64,000 nt of DNA from Athripsodes cinereus (GCA_947579605.1 OX388322.1:248001-312000), one strand, 5' to 3'; counted from the stretch's first letter, positions 43,096-53,985 are shown. Program-made: numbers and translations. The notes: generated from the letters alone by a model not told the origin.

Positions 43096-43650
43096 TTTGA
43101 AAGTAAAACTCGGAGTGATTTAATAACACGACTTCTTTATTCGATCATCTTGGTAGAAGAGAAAGATGTCAATGCACAGACATAATATGGTGTCAATTAT
43201 TGAGTGAAAAAAATTACCCTGTATACGCGATATACCGTAATGGTATAGACAGTTGATTTAATTGATAATACAAAAGAAAAAAACAATGTAAAACATGTAA
43301 TAAAAACACAATGAGCGGAATGACTTTACTCTCATAATTGAGGGCAATGACACAGAGGGATCATTGATTAATTCATCATAATATACATAGTTATCTACTT
43401 ATTAATACATCAGTTATCTCTGTGTAGAGGTCGTTACTTCAACAAATACTATGTAGTTTCTGTAAGTACTACCTAATGTTTCACTATAAGTAGCTATGTA
43501 AGGTACAGAGAGATAAGATTAAAGTTTTGCGAGTCATCTCAAATTGATTGATGATCTATACCTACTATGATAATATGATCTATATAATGGTAAGAGATTG
43601 ATAAATTGTAATAATGCTCATAGATTGTGAGTTTCAATAAGATAGACCTT
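43096..43650. other. Mostly unassigned
   Basis: At 43215-43250 GATATACCGTAATGGTATAG resembles a decayed SINE A tail. Otherwise no feature. Confidence 0.45.
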
Positions 43651-43908
43651 ATTATTATTATTATTATAATTATTTGGATGATCTGTAAAGCGCCGTTTTG
43701 TGAAAAAATCCCCCTCAAGGGCGCTCTTTGCTAACTAAGGTTGTGCTTGAATTATTCCGTGAGATTTCTTGAATAGATAAGTTTTCAGTTGGTTCTTGAA
43801 ACGAGATATGTCCTGCGTTTCTCTGATCGTTTGTGGAAGCCTGTTCCAGACTACAGGTGCAGATATTGCAAAAGCACGCTCCACGTACACTGGTTTAGAT
43901 ACAGTACT

Positions 43909-43990
43909 GAGGCCTGAGTCAACAACGCGCTTTTGTCTCACGTTCCCGAGCGGGAACGTGAGACGAAAGTGTGTTGTTGACTCAGGCCTC
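43909..43990. repeat. Near-perfect palindrome inside the L2-like LINE
   Basis: Arms of 40 bases (43909-43948 and 43951-43990) with only three mismatches and a 2-base centre AG. It reads GAGGCCTGAGTCAACAACGC ... CGTTCCCG-AG-CGGGAACG ... TTGACTCAGGCCTC. All mismatches are transitions. It duplicates coding text in inverted orientation. Confidence 0.85.
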
Positions 43991-44467
43991 TGGTCACCTC
44001 CAATTTAGTTGTTATATCTTGACAAGACCTAAGTGTTGTCTGTCTATGACTTAACGCCTGTCTACCACAGAGTTCCATGATATATTCTGGGGCCAAAGCA
44101 TGAAGTGCCTTAAATACTGTCAAACACACTTTAAATTCAACTCTCTCCGGACGTCTGAGCCAGTGAAGAGATTGAAGGGTGGCAGATATGTGTGAAGATC
44201 GATTCAGTTGATAAATGAAACGTGCAGCCGCATTAAAAACGGACTGAATCCTCTGGAGTTGATATTGTGGAAGATTTGCGAGGATGCCATTGCAGTAATC
44301 CAATCGTGATACGACGAATGAGTTAATTATGGTTTTAGCTCCGTCGGTTGATATATTTTTCCTTATATTCTTGAGCTGCCTTAAAGTATAGAAACCACTA
44401 CTAACAGTAGATGATATGTGTTTCTCCATCGTAAGGGCGTTATCAAGATGCGCTCCGAGGAACTTAA

Positions 44468-44612
44468 TAATAATAATAATAATAATAATAATCTTTATTG
44501 CACAAAATTAGTATACAAAGAAGAAAAAACATGGTAACATAACAATAAAATACATAATTTTGTGCAATGGGCGAGTTTATTGCTGAAGCGCAATATCTTC
44601 CAACTAACCCAT
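44468..44612 (-). mobile_element. LINE tail E nested in the L2-like LINE
   Basis: Bounded by AACTTAA at 44461-44467 and 44613-44619. Left AATAATAATAATAATAATAA tail, then TTTATTGCACAAAATTAG and CAATATCTTCCAACTAACCC. Removing it together with one AACTTAA copy joins the host frame (SNH to VKFLG). Confidence 0.7.
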
Positions 44613-44725
44613 AACTTAACGTGGTTAGATGGGACTATGTCCACGTTTTGTACACGAATAGGGTCAGCTTTTATGAGATGTTGTCTTCGTGGAGAAGCTA
44701 TCGAGAGAAATTCAGTTTTACCTTA

Positions 44726-45027
44726 GTACTGTTGATAACAAAATTCTTGTAATAATATGTACATAATGTTTATAACAGATTAAGTATAAGACAAATGACA
44801 AGAAGTACACTGTAGGTATATGAGAATATTTATGTCACTATGTTTATGAGAATTGAAATAGAAATACTGAATAAAAATTCCGTTTTTAATTTTTTCGCAT
44901 TAAATTTTTCTCAATTAGTGGACCTTATATTGTAACAGTGTTCAAGGTTAAATTCGTTGGATACCGAAAATTAACAAAAAAAGCCAGCCGAAAGCCATTT
45001 CATAAACATTATTCGTTTTGATATGGC
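44726..45027. other. No recognised feature
   Basis: AT-rich spacer. Confidence 0.5.
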
Positions 45028-45093
45028 TGCAAATCAAACCCAGGACCTCGTGACTCAAAAGCAAGAGCGTTACCTCCGCGTCACACCAGCCAT
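45028..45093 (-). mobile_element. SINE C tRNA-like head
   Basis: AAATCAAACCCAGGACCTCG, TGACTCAAAAGCAAGAGCG and CTCCGCGTCACACC match the SINE C head on the reverse strand; the rest is absent. Confidence 0.65.
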
Positions 45094-46483
45094 GTGTAAG
45101 AGTACCGTTTTTATCTAGAGAGCCACGCATTTAAGGACATACATAATTTGTATGCAAATCATAATTTAACATAAACAAGTGTCTGAGACTATCAATCGTC
45201 GTCTGGTGTTAAACAATGATATAATAACTTGTCATCCACCATGTTATTTATGTATGTAAGTCATGTACGTAGAGCATAGATACGATGTCATTCATAATAA
45301 ATAAAACATTAAATGCGGATGTTATTCCGTATAACATAATCATGTAGAACAAGTCAGTGATCACCTGATGAATATAACATACGATTGAAATGACAAAACA
45401 TGAGGTCTTTTCTCACTTCATGTAATATGTTATTATATATTCTGGCAGAATAGTAGGTAGGTTCCTATATAAAATTCTAAATTTTTATCCAGTAGGTAAG
45501 CTTAAGGAGAAAAATTGTTAGTGTAAGCATGTTGGTTGTTTCCCCGTTCCACAAATAGTTCCTATTAAGCGAATTGGCAAAACGATGTTTAATTCAATTC
45601 AAACTCAATTTTTTAATTAATGTCATACAATAATAAATTAAGTCTAAATATAATAATTATGTTAAATATTCCACAATATGAGTAGGTATGACTTTTTTTT
45701 GGGAAAGAATCTGACTACTTCATCAATTATTTTTTTCTTTTAAATTTATTCTACGAAATAAAATATAACATTTTATATAAACAAAAAGCCAGCCATTAAA
45801 AAATAACAATGCTTTCCGATTCATACACATACATTATAATTTATAAAATATATTATAGGTTATATATATAATTATAAAATATTTTATTAATATATATAAT
45901 TATAATATAATTCAGAGTTTCAATGGATATTTTTTTTACAAATTAAATCATGATAAGGTTCAGCTATTTTTCACGTTTATTCTGTATCGCCTCATTATAA
46001 ATCATTCGATTCACGTTCTTCGTGGGTTATCTGTTGTTCAATTCACATTGTTTGTGTCAAAATTTAATATTTGAAGGTGGCTGGTTTGGGTCAATATACA
46101 TAATACGAGTTATTTACAGAGCAATATTCAAACGGAAATTCAAAGTGTGTTCTGTATCGAAATTTCAGTTCTTTGACAAAATGTCGATAGACAAAGCCAC
46201 TACGAGTAATAATTCCTTTACAATTGACATCTAAGTGGAACCTCCTCGTATATTTATCTTGTGATATATATTTCAATTTTAAATTCATTCTGTCTCTCAA
46301 TAAAATTTAACTTTTAATCGGAAACACAACCACAGCTTTTTTTTTATAGACAATAAATATTGTTAAATCCTCTTGAAAATAATGATAAAGAAAACATTCA
46401 TACATCCTAAATTAGTGTACCAAATGCATGACCTCTTTAGAGCTTTTCTTTACGTTAATGTATTATTATTATGGCACCCACTA
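45094..46483. other. No recognised gene
   Basis: AT-rich; two overlapping opposite ORFs near 46022-46300 are unrecognised. No repeat identified. Confidence 0.5.
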
Positions 46484-46575
46484 TGATATCAAAGCGTTTG
46501 AAATATCGTGGAAAGAAGTTATTTGATTGACATAGGGACGTTGTGAATGGAAGTGTCTGATTCCTGGTCTGTGCT
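46484..46575 (+). mobile_element. LINE C fragment, degenerate
   Basis: CGTGGAAAGAAGTTATTTGA, TTGACATAGGGACGTTGTGA and ATGGAAGTGTCTGATTCCTG track LINE C's CGTGGGAAGAGGTGACGCGA block with many substitutions. Confidence 0.45.
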
Positions 46576-46756
46576 TCTGGAAGGAAGGTAGAATGTGGAC
46601 TAGTTTCTCTGCTTCTGATTTTAATCTTGAGAATTTTCGTATCTTTCCATCTATTCTGCACAACCCTGTGTTACACTCTAAAGTTTTTCGTATTATATCC
46701 TTGCATAGATTAGATTACTCTTGACATGTTTTTTTTTTTAAATATTCTTGTTTTTC

Positions 46757-46885
46757 TTCATTCACTATTTTTTTTTTTTTTTTTTTTTTTTAAAAAGTTA
46801 TATCTGGGTTTTATCTTGTGCCGTGAAAGGGGAGTTTGCCGGCACCTGGGATCGAACCACGGACCTCTTGTTCTGAAGGCCGCTT
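46757..46885 (-). mobile_element. SINE B, internally deleted
   Basis: A long poly(T), TATATCTGGGTTTTATCTTG then TGCCGTGAAAGGGGAGTTTG, CCGGCACCTGGGATCGAACC and GGACCTCTTGTTC. About 55 bases of body between the 3' end and the CGTGAAAG block are missing; the B-box complement is intact. Confidence 0.75.
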
Positions 46886-47204
46886 TAATTTAACGCTTCT
46901 CTTGGATACACAGGGTGAAAATAGGCCCTTTTCCATTGAATGTTATTTTGTGCCAAGCGAGAAAGCTTTCCCACGATTTCTGCGGAATTGCTGGTTGATT
47001 TATTTCATGCTACAATGTTCAAATTAATTTAATGCTTCAAAAAACATCTAATTAAAATATAAAGAGTCACATCACGTGAAGCACTTATTAAGATTTTGTA
47101 CATAATATGAATATTATAATCTTATTTAATTAGATAAATTATTCAAGTGTTCATAGCAACTATTTCATTAAATAAATATGTATGTAGGTTATATACTATA
47201 CTAT
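46886..47204. other. No recognised feature
   Basis: AT-rich spacer. Confidence 0.5.
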
Positions 47205-47432
47205 ATATACCATCACGGCATATCCCACAAGTGGGGTAGCCAGCAGATCAGCTGCATGTAAGAAACATGCAAACTGTCCTTTTCGTGCCAATATAAAATC
47301 AAGACATTCAGGATGGGTAGCAAGCATCATCGCTGAATTTAAGATGTAAAATGTCTTAATTTTTTCAAACACCTGCCTTTTACAGGTTGTGTTGAAAAAA
47401 TTCAAAACATTCAGTCTGGGTGGCATTCCTCA
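47205..47432 (-). mobile_element. SINE A, plus part of a second copy
   Basis: 47205-47390 is a clean minus-strand SINE A (ATACCATCACGGCATATCCC, palindrome CCCACAAGTGGG, GCATGTAAGAAACATGC, CATCGCTGAATTTAAG, CCTGCCTTTTACAGG). 47398-47432 repeats the ACATTCAG..TGGGTGGCAT..CTCA block, a partial second unit. Confidence 0.75.
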
Positions 47433-48838
47433 AGGATAAATGTTAATAATATGTGTATTTTGACTTGTTGTAATTAATAATTTATTTAATTAATCACCAC
47501 TTTCTCATCTTTCATTATAATTGTAGGTACATCACATTTCTCAATTCACCACACAATTCATTACTCCTCGTCATAATATAATATTTTCAAACTCTCACAG
47601 AGAGACTACCTTGATACCTATCATTCCTCTAACAGACCTCTCATTACCATGAGGATCTCACGCAATATATAATTATTTGTCCCCTTACTTTACGTCTACG
47701 TGACTGATAATAAATACTGTCTTTTGTCTTTTATGCAAACGTACATACTGTTGTTGAAAGTTCATTCACTTCAGTAGGTACAACTTAGAAATAAATTTGA
47801 GTTGTAAGGCTGCTAACTATGTATGTATTCCAACTGAAGATTTTCCATAACTAGTATTATTAATTGTTTTAACGGATATCGTATTGATTTTGAGATTGAC
47901 TACATAAATGAATTACTTCATTTCGTAAACCCGCCTTATGACAATATTTTTCATCACATGACGAACATACATTAATGTAATTATTATGTTTCACTGTTAT
48001 GTCAATCAAGTTGTTCAATCTATTTATTTCATAATCATTCTCTCAAGCTGCAATTCTTGCATAGTAGGCAAAACGGAAAGTAAAATGCTTTTTCGACATA
48101 TTCTAGGTTAACTGCTTCATATACTTTTATATGTAACTACATACAATAAAATAAAAGTAAAAATTATAAATATTAATTATGTATTGGTGAAAATTAAAAG
48201 AAAATGTAAAAATTTCGTAGTTCGTTAGGTAATACATGAGTATTTTGGTATTCTGTCAGTTCTACTAAAATTTCCATCTTTTAATATTATATAAATCACA
48301 AAAAAATAGACAGCCAAAAAGAGAAATCTTTCATTCACAAAATATCCAATAAGAACTATTGTATAACATAATAAGTTGTCTATGGTAGTTTTATCTTTAT
48401 ATTATACCTAATAGTAATATGATTGTTAAATTAAGTTGTCATGTAAGATGCAGAATATTGTTCTTCATATTATTAGTATGAACGTCAAGTTTGTACGTAG
48501 GATGAAACTCCAGTATAACTTTACGGGAGTACTGAGTCGTACTGTAATTGGCTTCATGAAATTCCTTGACGTTTATCATTAGAATAAGTATGTAAGTAGC
48601 TTTATATTATTATATTATTATCATTGTATATTAAGCTGAGAAATGACAGTTTGCATAGTTGGCATCTCAACGCGAACTTGGACAGAACTTCTGAGAATTT
48701 GAGAATCTGGCTGCTGTATTCTCATATTTTCGTCAGAATCTTAGGTAATAGGCAAGCATTATGCTGAGTGCACGGAAAGCGATTTGTCTTATATTTTGAT
48801 GTTAACTGGTTTTAATCATTTTATTTTACCTATTGTAT
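47433..48838. other. No recognised gene
   Basis: AT-rich. GAACGTCAAG near 48480 and CTTGACGTTT near 48570 are short inverted matches. Nothing supportable. Confidence 0.5.
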
Positions 48839-48980
48839 TTTTTTTTTGAAATAAGATGTAGATATCTGGGCTTTTGCTACAAACCCAAATACAACCTTAT
48901 ACACCTTTCACAGTAAGCTAAAAGCTTGTGTCGTGAAATGAGAGTTTGCCGGCACCTGGGATCGAACAGCGCACCTCTTT
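48839..48980 (-). mobile_element. SINE B, head truncated
   Basis: Poly(T), ATATCTGGGCTTTTGCTACA, AACCCAAATACAACCTTATA, CACCTTTCACAGTAAGCTAA, AAGCTTGTGTCGTGAAATG and GGCACCTGGGATCGAAC. It stops before the tRNA-like 5' end. Confidence 0.75.
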
Positions 48981-49049
48981 ATACTTGTATATTTTTGCTA
49001 CGTTAAATATCTAAGTAAATTCTATGAGAGGGCTTTTAGTGTGCGAGCT

Positions 49050-49165
49050 CACCCACTGACTCACTCTTTCACTGACTAAATTACTGGCTCGCTCACTGAC
49101 TCACTCACTCATGACATAACTCATTTTAACTATCTGCACAGACTGACATACTGACTCACTTGTTG
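49050..49165 (+). repeat. CACTGACT-based simple array
   Basis: Irregular repeats of ACTGACTCACT/CACTGACT over about 115 bases. Confidence 0.65.
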
Positions 49166-49199
49166 TTTATTTTTGTTATTGTTTAACATGATAAATTTA

Positions 49200-49337
49200 T
49201 TGTTTCTCTGCCACGACACAGCCTTATGGCTAGTGTGGCTGTCATATTATTATGTATCTTTCATTGTCTTTTGTTGTAAATTTATGTAATTGTAAACAAC
49301 ATTATTCGAATAAAGAATTGAATTGAATTGAATTGAG
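49200..49337 (+). mobile_element. LINE 3' tail with TTGAA repeats
   Basis: CTTATGGCTAGTGTGGCTGT ... TTGTAAACAACATTATTCGA ATAAAG then TTGAATTGAATTGAATTGA. AATAAA followed by a pentamer tail marks a LINE 3' end. Confidence 0.5.
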
Positions 49338-49450
49338 TGTTGTTGGGTCGGTTACGTGCCTTCGCCTACCGGTGCCATTGAGAGACAATCAGACTGTCAC
49401 CAGCTTCAGAAGCAAACTGAAAACTGCAATCTTTATATGTCTGAAAATGT
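49338..49450 (+). mobile_element. CR1/jockey-like LINE C-terminal fragment
   Basis: Translates to RLPVPLRDNQTVTSFRSKLK TAIF, the conserved (L)P..LRD..TVTSF(K/R)SKLKT end. Only about 35 codons remain. Confidence 0.55.
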
Positions 49451-49487
49451 TTATATGTCAATAATGGACACCATGAATAACAACGCT

Positions 49488-49577
49488 TAGGAGCAACGAT
49501 GATCTGGCTGGGTCATGTTCTGAGAATTCCCAATGATAGTTGGTCAAAGAGAGCGCTGTTCTTCCATCCGCAAGAGT
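49488..49577 (+). mobile_element. LINE C fragment
   Basis: TAGGAGCAACGATGATCTGG, CTGGGTCATGTTCTGAGAAT, TCCCAATGATAGTTGGTC and GCTGTTCTTCCATCCGCAAG match LINE C at 53236. It ends abruptly against a SINE B piece. Confidence 0.65.
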
Positions 49578-49587
49578 GAGAAAGATG

Positions 49588-49645
49588 TACTAGGCTGTAT
49601 TTGGGTTTGTTACAAAAACCTAGATATCTCTTTTTTTTTTTAATA
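49588..49645 (+). mobile_element. SINE B 3' end
   Basis: GGCTGTATTTGGGTTTGTTA CAAAAACCTAGATATC is the plus-strand SINE B hairpin end; a poly(T) then AATAAAAAAGG follows. Confidence 0.55.
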
Positions 49646-50344
49646 AAAAAGGATCGATTTTATTATTTTTATGGTCTTTTCCACATTTACAATGGGAGAA
49701 AAAGGAATGAAAACATTATAATTTTATTTAGTTACAGCTTTGAAATGTTCATAGAATTCACCATCACTTGATAAATTTTAATTTCCGTTTAGACAGAAGG
49801 TTCTGGTTTTCCTATTACACGAGTAGTTATAATAATATAATATGTAGATACTTCTCTTGTGTAAAGATCCGTTACCAATCCAGTTTATTATGTCCTAATT
49901 GTATTATGTGCTTGAGTTAAATTGATAAATTTTAGCTTGGGGCTGTGTGGGTATGATGAGATATCATATATTTACGATGTAATAATATTATTATGTAATT
50001 GTATTAACTAACTTGTAAACTTTTACGTGATATTAATCATATTTACCTGAAATGAATAGGTTTTAGTTTTCCGCCATGAGATTATATTGAGTTTATTATT
50101 ATTTTTTTTAAGTAAAATAAAACAACACTTGCAATGACAGTATTTACCTTTTCGATGAGTAATGCACATAACAATAGTTCAGCAAAATACAGATTATTAT
50201 TGAACACAATTAAAAACAGAAAGAAGGGAGATTAATATAAATAAAAAAACACACACTTATTCACATAACTTAAATGAAATAAATTTAAACAATGCACTAT
50301 TTGAATTCGATAAAAAACATCAAATAAATCGTGCTATACGTATT
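49646..50344. other. No recognised feature
   Basis: AT-rich sequence, no supportable gene. Confidence 0.55.
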
Positions 50345-50535
50345 ATTTATTTTGGAGGGCAAGATAGAAGGTAGACGGGGAGTTAGCAAAAAGCAGATGT
50401 CCTGGCTGCGTAACATCAGAGAGTGGACCGGAATGAGGACAGTGGATGACCTGTTCAGAGCAGCACAGGACAGGGAGGTTTTCGCCGGAGTGATCGCCAA
50501 CGTCGGGGGGACCTGACACGGCACAGAAAGAAGAA
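50345..50535 (+). mobile_element. LINE D (RTE clade) 3' end
   Basis: An open frame gives LEGKIEGRRGVSKKQMSWLR, NIREWTGMRTVDDLFRAAQD and REVFAGVIANVGGT, then TGA and an AAGAAGAAG tail. The cleanest LINE D terminus; 5'-truncated. Confidence 0.75.
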
Positions 50536-50577
50536 GAAGATACGTATTATTGGAGTACATGACTGTGTACCTACCTT

Positions 50578-50792
50578 CCTGATGACGAATAAGTCTCTCG
50601 CTCTTTTCCGTTATTTTTCGAATGTCCTGTAAAAAGTAGGTATTCGAAAAAATAAATACGTTTTACATCTTCAATTCAGCGATGAGGTTTGCCGCCCATT
50701 CTGAATGTCTTGATTTTTTTGTTGGCATGGAAAGGACAGCTTGTATTTTTATTATACAGCTGATCTGCTGGGTATCCCACTTGTGGGATTAT
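50578..50792 (+). mobile_element. SINE A lacking its last 30 bases
   Basis: Starts CTGATGACGAATAAGTCTCT; GAATGTCCTGTAAAAAGTAG, ACATCTTCAATTCAGCGATG, AGGTTTGCCGCCCATTCTGA, GGCATGGAAAGGACAG and ATCCCACTTGTGGGAT. It stops at the palindrome, before GCCGTGATGG. Confidence 0.75.
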
Positions 50793-51417
50793 TTATTTTT
50801 CGTGTCGACGCCCACAAAAACAATCAAATTGATCGCCAGTATAATGCGAAACACACAACAAGTAGTGGAGATATGTCGAAAATATCACCCATAGTGCATG
50901 TGCCAAGGCACAATGGACACTATAACAGGTTTAATATGCCTTGATGGAATTGTTGTAGATAAATCGATCATAGCATCCTTGGGACATTGGATATTGGCTG
51001 TGTATTTAATTGGACTTTGTAACTCATACTGGATTGGTGATTATATTTTGATTTCTAGTATTTTAGGATTTTTTATTTTTAGATTTGCTTTGACTTTTTT
51101 TAGAAAATTTAAACTTTTACTTTTTTTCTCAAGACTAATGAGACTGAAGGACTGATTTCTAGTATTTTGGGATTTTTTACTTTTATATTTTTGTATGATT
51201 TTTAAATATTGTATTATTATTGTTTTTAAATTTACTTTGACTTTTTTAGAAAATTTTAACTTTTGCTTTTTTTTCTCAAGACTAAATGAGAGAGTGTATT
51301 AATATTGTTAACATGTTATGTTATGACCGTTTGATTCTTAAGTATTGTTAAAATAAAAATAATAAAATAAAAATAAATGTTTCATAAATATTAATAAAAA
51401 TCATCGTTTTCGCTTGT
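50793..51417 (+). repeat. Direct duplication at 51047-51293; otherwise unassigned
   Basis: Unit 1 (about 51047-51144) and unit 2 (about 51152-51293) share TGATTTCTAGTATTTT.GGATTTTTTA, TTTGACTTTTTTAGAAAATTT, TTTTTTCTCAAGACTAA and ATGAGA. The 60-85-codon ORFs upstream are not recognised. Confidence 0.55.
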
Positions 51418-51540
51418 TTTGTAGAGTCTTCGGCAACGAATAGGTCTCCACTCCTTTCTGTAGTCATGTAAATGACAGGTGTCATTAAAAACTCATTTAT
51501 AAGACATTTACCATCTACCGACCTAAGCATTCAGCGATTA
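51418..51540 (+). mobile_element. SINE A 5' part
   Basis: GTAGAGTCTTCGGCAACGAA, TAGGTCTCCACTCCTTTCTG, AAATGACAGGTGTC and AGCATTCAGCGATTA. It defines the SINE A 5' region, with no tRNA similarity visible. Confidence 0.55.
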
Positions 51541-52032
51541 ATATGTACTCATACATAAATAGATATATTTCAAAATAATAACAATATTTTTTTTGTATAA
51601 AGATCAAATTATACTCGAAATATACCAACAGTTCGAAAGTATAAAAACATTTAAGCTCTTGTTTAACATCGACACCATTTAAAATTCTGATCAGATAATG
51701 CCGCTTACTTAAGACATTGTACTCACAGCAGTGAGTATATAGGCATAATTCACTCGATGTCGGGTGCCTTGCCGAAAAGAAAAAGAAGAAGAAGAAGAAT
51801 GCCGCTTACATTTAAACTTTCATAAATAAAACAAACCTTCACCAAAACGTGATGTACAAAAATATATTTTCATAAATACTTAATAATATATGTAGGTTTA
51901 TAATGTGTGTTACCTTCCTTGTTTGTTGACTCATTCGAGTATAAAAATGTTAATTTACGTTTGTTTATTTTGATCGTTTTCATAATACTGTACAAACCAA
52001 CCCAAAAATATTTCATCAATATTTTTATATTC
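51541..52032. other. No recognised gene; GAA run
   Basis: An AAGAAGAAGAAGAA run lies near 51784-51800 after GGTGCCTTGCCGAAAAG, possibly a LINE scrap. Otherwise nothing. Confidence 0.45.
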
Positions 52033-52262
52033 CATGGAGGACCCGGAAAAAAAAATTATCCCACTCTTTTCCATATATTTTCCAATGTCCTGTAAGAGGT
52101 AGATATTTGAAAAAATAAAGACATTTTAAATTCAACGATAAGGTTTGCCACCGATCCTGAATTTTTGTTGCCACAGAGAGGAGAGTTTGCATGTTGCTGA
52201 TCTGCTGGCTATCTCTTTTGTGGAATATGCCGTGTTGGTTTAAAAGCAGCAGTAGTAGCTTT
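52033..52262 (+). mobile_element. SINE A, full span, diverged
   Basis: CCATGGAGGACCCGG, CCACTCTTTTCCATATATTT, CAATGTCCTGTAAGAGGTAG, TTCAACGATAAGGTTTGCCA, CCGATCCTGAATTTTTG and GGAATATGCCGTG, ending AGCAGCAGTAGTAG. Confidence 0.7.
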
Positions 52263-53065
52263 TTCACCACAAGTAACTTGAGCCATCGTCATCGTACAAC
52301 CTCAATGATGTCATCAGGCAATATCTTTTTCATAATATTCCTTCACTTGTTTTAACCTCTCATAGTACACAATTTATTTATTTATTTCTTTTCGAAGGGA
52401 ACAAACAGTCAACACAATAAATATTACAAAAATCAATATAAAATGCATATTACCACAGTAAAAAAAATTCGAAGCAACTAAAACAAAATTAAGACAAATA
52501 AAATTCTAGGAGTCTGCCCACCATCCTCGTATTGTATTATGTGACCAGCCCATTTAAATTTTGTTTTGAAGATAGGCATAGAAGTTTTAAATTAAATTAT
52601 AATATTTTACACAAACTAAAAAAAAATATCCTCGTTTAAATAAAAAAATAAATAAACTACAAACACAGATGTTGTTGATCGTTAGGTGTCACTCTTTATA
52701 AAACCATTAATTTTTTTTGTTATATCTGAAAAGTTCCAGAGCGTATTTCTTTATTTTTCTTTACTTTGTCGTTGTGTTGAAGCTACGATGAAATCCATTA
52801 AAACTTAAATTGCCGAAACTGAGAATTAATCCAAAAGCTTGTTGTAAAGTAATAAGTAGGTATGTAAGTAGAAGAGAAACCTACTTTTCGACCCCCAAGA
52901 CATAACGCAAACGAAGAAGAGAGAATTACAGAAGGTGACAGTATAGGGTGGAGAAGATGCGCTATAAGAAGGGTGGAAGGCTCACGGTAAACAATACAGC
53001 TCTCTTAACTTTATAAATACCTAACATATAAAGTATTTTAGTATGTCCGATAATATGCTCGTCGA
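52263..53065. other. Mostly unassigned; LINE scrap at 52505-52565
   Basis: The reverse strand of 52505-52565 translates to TKFKWAGHIIQYEDGG, like the KWAGH(I/V)xRxxDGRW block of RTE-type LINEs. No other feature. Confidence 0.45.
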
Positions 53066-53232
53066 TATAGTTCGTCGGTAGCCTAGAGGTACAGTCTCGG
53101 CCTCGTGAACAGGGGGTCCGCGGTTCCATCCTAGGTGCCGGCAAACTCCCCTTTCACGACACAAGCTTTTAACTTACTGTGAATGGTGTTAAAGGTTTTT
53201 TTTTTGTTCATAACAAAACCCAGATATACACA
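53066..53232 (+). mobile_element. SINE B, full length
   Basis: Reference copy. Head GTTCGTCGGTAGCCTAGAGG (A-box-like TAGCCTAGAGG), B-box-like GCGGTTCCATCC, body GCCGGCAAACTCCCCTTTCA, CGACACAAGCTTTTAACTTA, then CATAACAAAACCCAGATATA. tRNA-derived; transcription by Pol III is expected for such a head. LINE C abuts its 3' end. Confidence 0.8.
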
Positions 53233-53233
53233 C

Positions 53234-53502
53234 TTATAGGAGCAAAAATGGTCCTGGCTGGGTCATGTTCTGAGAATGCCCAATGATAGTTGGTCAAAAA
53301 GAGCGCTGTTTTTCCATCCGCAAGAGTTCCGTCGGCCCGGGCGTCTCTCTTTCACAATTCACCGTTCTTATGACAACGACATCAGAGCGCAGGGAATGTC
53401 GTGGGAAGAGGTGACGCGATTGGCACAGAGACGCTCTGAATGGAGGAGGCATGGTTCTGCCCTGTGCTCCCAAGAGGAGCGTTGAGGACGATGATGATGA
53501 AG
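53234..53502 (+). mobile_element. LINE C (RTE-like) 3' end, best copy
   Basis: Encodes WLGHVLRMPNDSWSKRALFF, HPQEFRRPGRLSFTIHRSYD, NDIRAQGMSWEEVTRLAQRR and SEWRRHGSALCSQEER then a stop, followed by GAGGACGATGATGATGAAG. The GHVLRMP and RR.EWRR blocks are the C-terminal tail of RTE-type LINE proteins. No catalytic domain remains. Confidence 0.75.
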
Positions 53503-53871
53503 AGCAAATTGAAAACATCATTCTTCTTTGTAAAATAGTTTCCCTTGCCCTTGAGATGGATGCTCCATAAAACGGTGCCGAATAAATCAAGCGACATACA
53601 TATATATTTGCATATACCATAACTAGCCAAAACAAAGAAGGTTTTAAAATGTTAAACTAAACACTGTTTAATTTTCACTATGATTAATGCTTTCGCCTTG
53701 CGGCATCTTCAGGGCAAGGTTTTAAAATCTATAAATTTAGTACAATGTAGGTACCTACTCGTGAACTAAATTTTTTTAGATATTAGTTACTATTGATTAT
53801 AAAACTATTTTAATACACATTGACATAGAAATCATAACGTGTTTTGAAAAAAATTACAAAAATGTCGTTGG
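53503..53871. other. Unassigned; possible small MITE
   Basis: GGTTTTAAAATGTTAAAC (53641) and GGTTTTAAAATCTATAAA (53721) flank CTTTCGCCTTGCGGCATCTT CAGGGCAAG, reminiscent of MITE A-type cores. Boundaries unclear. Confidence 0.35.
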
Positions 53872-53985
53872 AAGAGGTGATTCAATTAGCATAGAAACGA
53901 TCTGAATAGAGAAGGCTAGTTTCTGTCCTGTGTTCCCGAGAGGAGCTTTGAAGAGCGAGATGCTAATGATGTTAATAAATGTGTT
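53872..53985 (+). mobile_element. LINE C terminal fragment, degenerate
   Basis: TGTCGTTGGAAGAGGTGATT, CAATTAGCATAGAAACGATC, GGCTAGTTTCTGTCCTGTGT and TCCCGAGAGGAGC match LINE C's end, with GATG-rich text after the stop. Confidence 0.65.

Larger units (their letters stand above)
43651..44725 (-). mobile_element. L2/CR1-like LINE 3' end
   Basis: The minus strand encodes KTEFLSIASPRRQHLIKADP, then, past the insertion, VKFLGAHLDNALTMEKHISS, SRLDYCNGILANLPQYQLQR, IQSVFNAAARFIYQ, HWLRRPERVEFKVCLTVFKA and, in another frame, AFAISAPVVWNRLPQTIRET and FKNQLKTYLFKK. This is the thumb/C-terminal part of an L2/CR1-type RT. The 3' UTR ends CAAAACGGCGCTTTAC ... ATAATAATA. Defects: a 145-bp insertion (44468-44612) and an internal palindrome (43909-43990) that breaks the frame. 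No palm domain is present. Confidence 0.8.
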
